The notes beneath the pieces were generated by a model, which was given only the letters and a program-made list of their open reading frames with translations, searched no databases and was not told where the DNA came from. From positions 1 to 40,381 of IMG/VR virus record IMGVR_UViG_3300020442_001277: DNA of 40,381 bases. The stretch is one strand, 5' to 3'. Numbering within the stretch: the stretch's first letter is position 1; the number at the start of each line of letters is the position of its first letter. The position numbers and the translations under genes were made by a program. Positions 22,301-28,300 of this stretch are shown in pieces. The DNA comes from a virus.

Positions 22301-25300
22301 TTCTTATTGACAGTATCTTGTCTTACAATATAACCAGAATTTACAAATTGACCAGAGTCATTATTCAATCTAAGTTTTGCACCAGTTGTAAATCTGAATG
22401 TTTGATTCAATGTTAATTCTTGAACATTATCAATCTTTACAGTATTAGTGACTTTGAAGTAATATCTATTTTTAACAACTGCTGTTACTTTAAGTTTTTG
22501 CGAACCTGCAGATGGAACTGTAGCAGTTCTAGAACTCCAAACATCTTGCTTGTAAGTTGGAACTTCGGTGTTCTGAGACATCGTAGTTGTAGCATCATCA
22601 AAATCAAGAGATTGGAAACCTGCTTCTGCTAATCCAAGACCAGCAGTAGTAGTATCAAGTGAAATCTCTGTAACAGGAGTTACAGCAGTTCTAATAAACC
22701 CAACCTGTGTATTTGTTTGTGCAGCCTTTGTTCCTAATCTAGCAGCATCAGAATTCTTATCAACCTTAAGACCCCAACCAACATAATCAATATAATCGTA
22801 TTGATTCAAATACTGGGTAAAGAATGCGGTGTCAGTCCAACTAAATGCCAACCCAAATCCACCAGAAGTAGGATATCCAGTGACATCAGAGGGAACTGTA
22901 GGAGTTACAGCACGGTTTCTCAATCTAAGATTATCAACAGTTCCTTGTAACTGTTCATTCTTACGGAATTGTGCAGTGGTACCACTTCTACCAGGAATAT
23001 TACCGATATGTAAATCTTTATTACCTAAAGATGTGTTAGCGATAGATCCAGTAAATACTTGATTTCCATTTACATATCCAGTAAACTGATTACCTTCTTT
23101 CTTCAATCCAATAAACTGCCATGTATTATCGGCAAACATATTAGTTAATGTCGATGTTAAAGCAGAACTTGCAGAGTTGATTGCAGTTGTACTATTAGTA
23201 ACGACTAATTGTAATTCACCATTACCTAAGTCATAATACATCCAGAGACCACCAGTAGCGTCTGTAGCATCACCAATATTAACTAAGGTTACTTGAGATT
23301 GGCTATGAGTATTATACTCAGAACCATTCTTATAGAGCATAAACTCTAAAGTCCAATCATCTGCAAGTTTAGTTCCTAAAGATGCTGCAGTAAATTTAAT
23401 TGCAGAATTTTCCCAAACAGATGGAGATGCAGTTTGATATGCAGGCATATATGCTGCGTTTCCAAGGAACTGAATTGCATTACCAGTTCCTATGAATGTT
23501 GGTGTATAGTGTCCTGTAGTATCAGTTGTTTCACCAGCAGTGAACGGGAAGATAAACTCGTTTCTATTCCAAGATGTCTGACCAAATACATGCATGTCGC
23601 CAGAATTATCACTGGAAATTGCATATGGTGTAATACCTTCAATATTGTTTAAATTGAAATCATTTGATGTATGATTTTTAATCTTACCGTCATAACCGAT
23701 CTTAACAATTTCAGTTGTTTTGTTACCATTACCTGTAGCAACTTTACCAAAAGCGACATTAAGATCTCCAAAAATATCGATAGTGCACTTAGGTGCCATT
23801 GTAATAGTTCCACCAGAAACTACATATCGATAGTTCCAGATTAGAGTACCGTCAACATCAACTTTACCAACCCAGAAACTATCTTGAGTAGTATCATCAG
23901 ATTTTAGACGAGCAGTTGCACTGATATAGAACTCTTTAAATTCATCAACTGCTAATCCAGTATTAATGAATGAATATGCAGTGTTATTATATTCTTTAAT
24001 CCAATCAACTGTAATTACATTTGTTCCAATAGTTAATTTACCGAAACCAGTATTAATATCCGCAGCGTTGGCATTATTAGCAATTTCTAAGGAGAAATAT
24101 ACACTTGAACCATCTACAACGAGACCAGTAATTTTTTCAGACTTACTTGTTGATGCAATCTTTCTCTTAAGAGCAAAATTACCGCTAGTATCAATTAAAG
24201 CAACATATGCATCATAAGGATTGACAGAGTTAGTATTTGTAAATCCACCAATAACAATTCTAGTATCAGAATATTTTGCAATCGATGTAACTTCATCTGC
24301 ACGAGTAGAACCAGAAATACCTGCATATGCTTTCTGGAATGTTAATGTTGCATCCAATCCATTTGAAGTTTGAGTATACTTGCAAAGGATTACATCAGGG
24401 TTATAAGAATCTAGAAGAGCACTATTAGGTCTATTGTTACCAACGACCCAAATATTGCTACCGTCAATCAATAATTTTTGGAATTCAGTATAATCTGTTC
24501 CGTCTGTGCTCTCTAATGTTTTTTGCCACTCTTTAACACCAGTTGCAGACAACTTAGCAATAAATGCAATGTTTGCTGTACCTGCAGCGTTTTTAGTCTT
24601 ACCACAGACATATACTTCTTTGTTATCATTAACAACTACATCATTAACTTTCACATAATTGTCATTCTCAATAAGAGATACATAATAATCTGCTTTCTTA
24701 AAGATTTGAGGATGTGAAAGAATAACACGAGGGTTTTGAGTATATCCAGAACCAGAGTTAATAATGTTAACAGTATCAATAGATCCAACTGAGGATACCA
24801 CAGCAGATAATTTACCAGATGTTCCATTTCCATCTCTAGGAACAATAGTAATTTCGGGAGGAATATCAGTATTATATCCAGATCCACTTTGATCAATTAC
24901 AATTTCTTCAATACCTTTATATTGCCTAACAATGAACTGTTTGTTAGTGCTTGCCATCACTGGAGTGTAATCAACGAAAACTGAATCACCAGGAATCAAG
25001 TTGTGAGGTGTTGTAGTCTGTAATACACCATAATTATCTCCACCAATATTTTCAAAGGTATAAGAACTTGGTGTCTCACCTTTAATTCTAGATACACGAG
25101 CAGAAACACCAGCACCATCAGTATCTGTATTGTCAAATACAAGTCTATCATTAACCTGATAGTTAATGCCTGGGTTTTCAACTGTGAATCCAGTTACAGA
25201 AGCATCTTCAAATTTAGTGATAGTATCAACTTCAATATCAACCTTAGAATCAAGTTTAACTGTAGGGAAATAGTCAAACAACTGAAGTGGAGGTTCTTCA

Positions 25301-28300
25301 AAAATTTGATCGGGATCATCAATCTCTGCTTGATCAATAACACCACTTCTATCTTCGTCTTCAACCTCAAAGAGTAAAATTTCTCCGTCTTCAGTGGTTA
25401 ATGCATTAGTAGATACGTTAGGTGCTCTTTCTACATCAATATCAACATTTTCATATGGATCACGATAACGAACAACACCAGATGGAATGTTTTGCTGAAC
25501 TGCAGCAGCATCCAAGTTCCACTTATCAACAACAGAGTTAAAACTAGGTCCTAAAACATATGGGAATAAAGGATTACCATCTTCAGTAGAATCAATAGTT
25601 ACAAAATAGCAATATCTACCATCAGGATACTCAGGTGTTTTACAGAAACGACCATTGTACTGATCTAAATCACCTAAACTAAAGATATACTCATAATCTT
25701 CAACAAATCTACCTGCTGCTTCATCAGTAAGCAGAGGACCAGCAGTTCTTACAGGATATGGATTTGTTGTTGCATCGAAAACAAGATTAGTCTTTAATCT
25801 ATATGATGTATTGAGTTTCTTAATACTAGATGCTTGATCGGTAGGATCTGTAAATCCATAAGGACCGTAAATTGGATTACCATCAAATGCCCAACCAATA
25901 ATAGGTGAGTGTGCTAATTGATCTTCTTGTTCTTTGATCTCATCAGCATTATTTTTAAATAAGTTATCTCCAAGAATATATCTCAATCTTTGTGGATTAG
26001 AAATATGTGCATATTCTCCACCATACTGTTGATTAAATCCTTCAAATACTCCACCTTTAGCAGAATCTTGAATTGAAGTTGATTGTAAGTTATATGTCCA
26101 TTGGAATACACTAGCAGTGAATGAAGCGTCCTGTCCAACAGAATTCAAGTTGATAACTGTAGTTCCTTGAATATAACCAATACCTCTATTAACAATTTCA
26201 ATACCAGTAACTCTACCAGCATTTTCACCGTCAACGTCAATGCTTGCTCTTGCCACAGCACCAAAACCTTCACCTTGAATAGTGATCTCAGGAGCAGTTG
26301 TATAACCAGAACCTGCGTTAATAATAGCGATTGAAATAATACGCCCATTCTGTACAATTGCTTGTGCAACAGCACCAGAACCAGAACTTAATACAACAGA
26401 AGGAGTGGATGTATAAGATGAACCACCATTTGTAATTGAAACTGATTGAATAGGACCTCTAACAGATGCTGTAGCAGTTGCTCCAGTTCCACCACCACCA
26501 ACAATAGTAATGGTAGGTTGTGTAGTATATCCTGTTCCACCATCATTAATTAAGATTCTAGATACAACACCTTTAGTAATAATAGCAGTTGCAGCAGCAC
26601 CAGAACCGCCTCCACCAGCAATAGAAACAAGAGGAGAAGAAGTATATCCAGATCCACCAGCAGTTACAGTAATTTCACTAACAGAACCATTAACAACTAC
26701 ATTTGCAGCAGCACCACTACCACTTCCACCTGAGATAGTGATATTTGGAGGAGATGCAGCATCATATCCAGAACCTGCGTTATTAATTGTAACTCCAGTA
26801 ACAGCACCAAAGGTTTTGCTTGATGTTGACTTATAAGACCAAACAGAAACACCATTTACCCATGTTCCGATAGGACCAGGTGAAATAGCGTCCTTAGAGG
26901 AGATTGTAGAGGGTGCTAGAGGGAATCTATTTAACTTACGTTGGTTGCCTGGTAATAATGCAGAACCAGGAAAAGGACCAATTTCATAGTTAGGAATACC
27001 TGTGGATGCAACATAAACGTAATTATCATTAAAGAATGAGTTTTGAACGTTTGTTGTATAAGGACCAATAGCATTTAAAATCTGTGCATTATTAGATTTA
27101 CCTTTATTAAGGTCAACAGATACAAGAATATTTCCCTGAGGAATTACACTTGCAGGTTGTGGTAATTGATATTGGAATACAGTATCACTATCTCTAGAGG
27201 TAACTAAGAAAGATCCGTTATAGATGATTGGGTTTGCACCATAAATTGTAACCGAATCACCAACTAATAGACCATGATTATTTGCACAAGTTACAGTTGC
27301 TGATTGATTATTAACACCACCAAACGTAATTGAATTAACAGAAATTAATTTTTTAACGTTATACAACCAAGTTGTTAACTCTGATCCAGTACTACTACCA
27401 CCTAACTTAGAAACAGTTAATTTATCACCAGGTAAGTAATAAGATCCAGTATCAGTAAGTGTTGTTTGTTGAGCATCAACAATACCAACAATATTCATCA
27501 CTACTTCTTGAGGTGTTCCTTTATTAAGGAATACTCTGAAATTAGAGGAGACTTGTGTAGCAGAATCCCAATCTTCACTAACACCATTCACAGAGCGAGT
27601 ACACTCAATAAACTGGTTTAGAGACTTTTCTTTATATTGAACAATCTCAACGGTATCACTAGAACCACCAATTACAAATTCACCGTTTCTTTCTGGCCAA
27701 CCAATAGTTGAGTCAACTGTGATAATACTATCTTCAACTCCAAGAGGTTCTGCAAGTTTTGTTTTATAAGGAACTGTAAAAGATCCACTAATAGTTTCTT
27801 CTGATAGAATCAATTCAAAAATTTCTACATCAGAAGTTTTAATAGAAATATAGTTTTCAACCAGTGCACTTGCTGCTTGAACGTTACTATCAGCAATGTC
27901 TGCATCTTGTGTTAACAGAGCATCTCTAATATTGGTAGGATCACCACTTACTAAAGTTGCACGCAAAATAGTATCAATAGACCATGTTGCAGCAGATGGT
28001 TTAATGATTTGATCTTTAGGATATGAAATACTTACTTGTTCACCATAAAGAAGTTTGAAAAGGTAACTAATACTAAAGGAAGTTCCTTTTGCACTATAAA
28101 AATCTTTAATAGTTTTAATTGATGTACGAACATCAATTTTTTTGTAATCTAATTCTGGAACATCAGGTAAGAATTGCTCTTTATATTTGTCTAAAAGTCT
28201 TTTTACAAATAAGGCATCAAGACACTTAACAGGAGTGTCTACAATCGCAGATGCTGCAATAGTGTTATTAGAGAACACAGCATTACCATCTTCAGTAAAT

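Noticed and set aside
26510-26836. Proline-rich plus-strand frame of 108 aa
   Set aside because: It is the antisense of the Gly-x-Gly-Tyr repeats (Gly-rich codons read as Pro). It has no ribosome site and lies wholly inside the giant gene.
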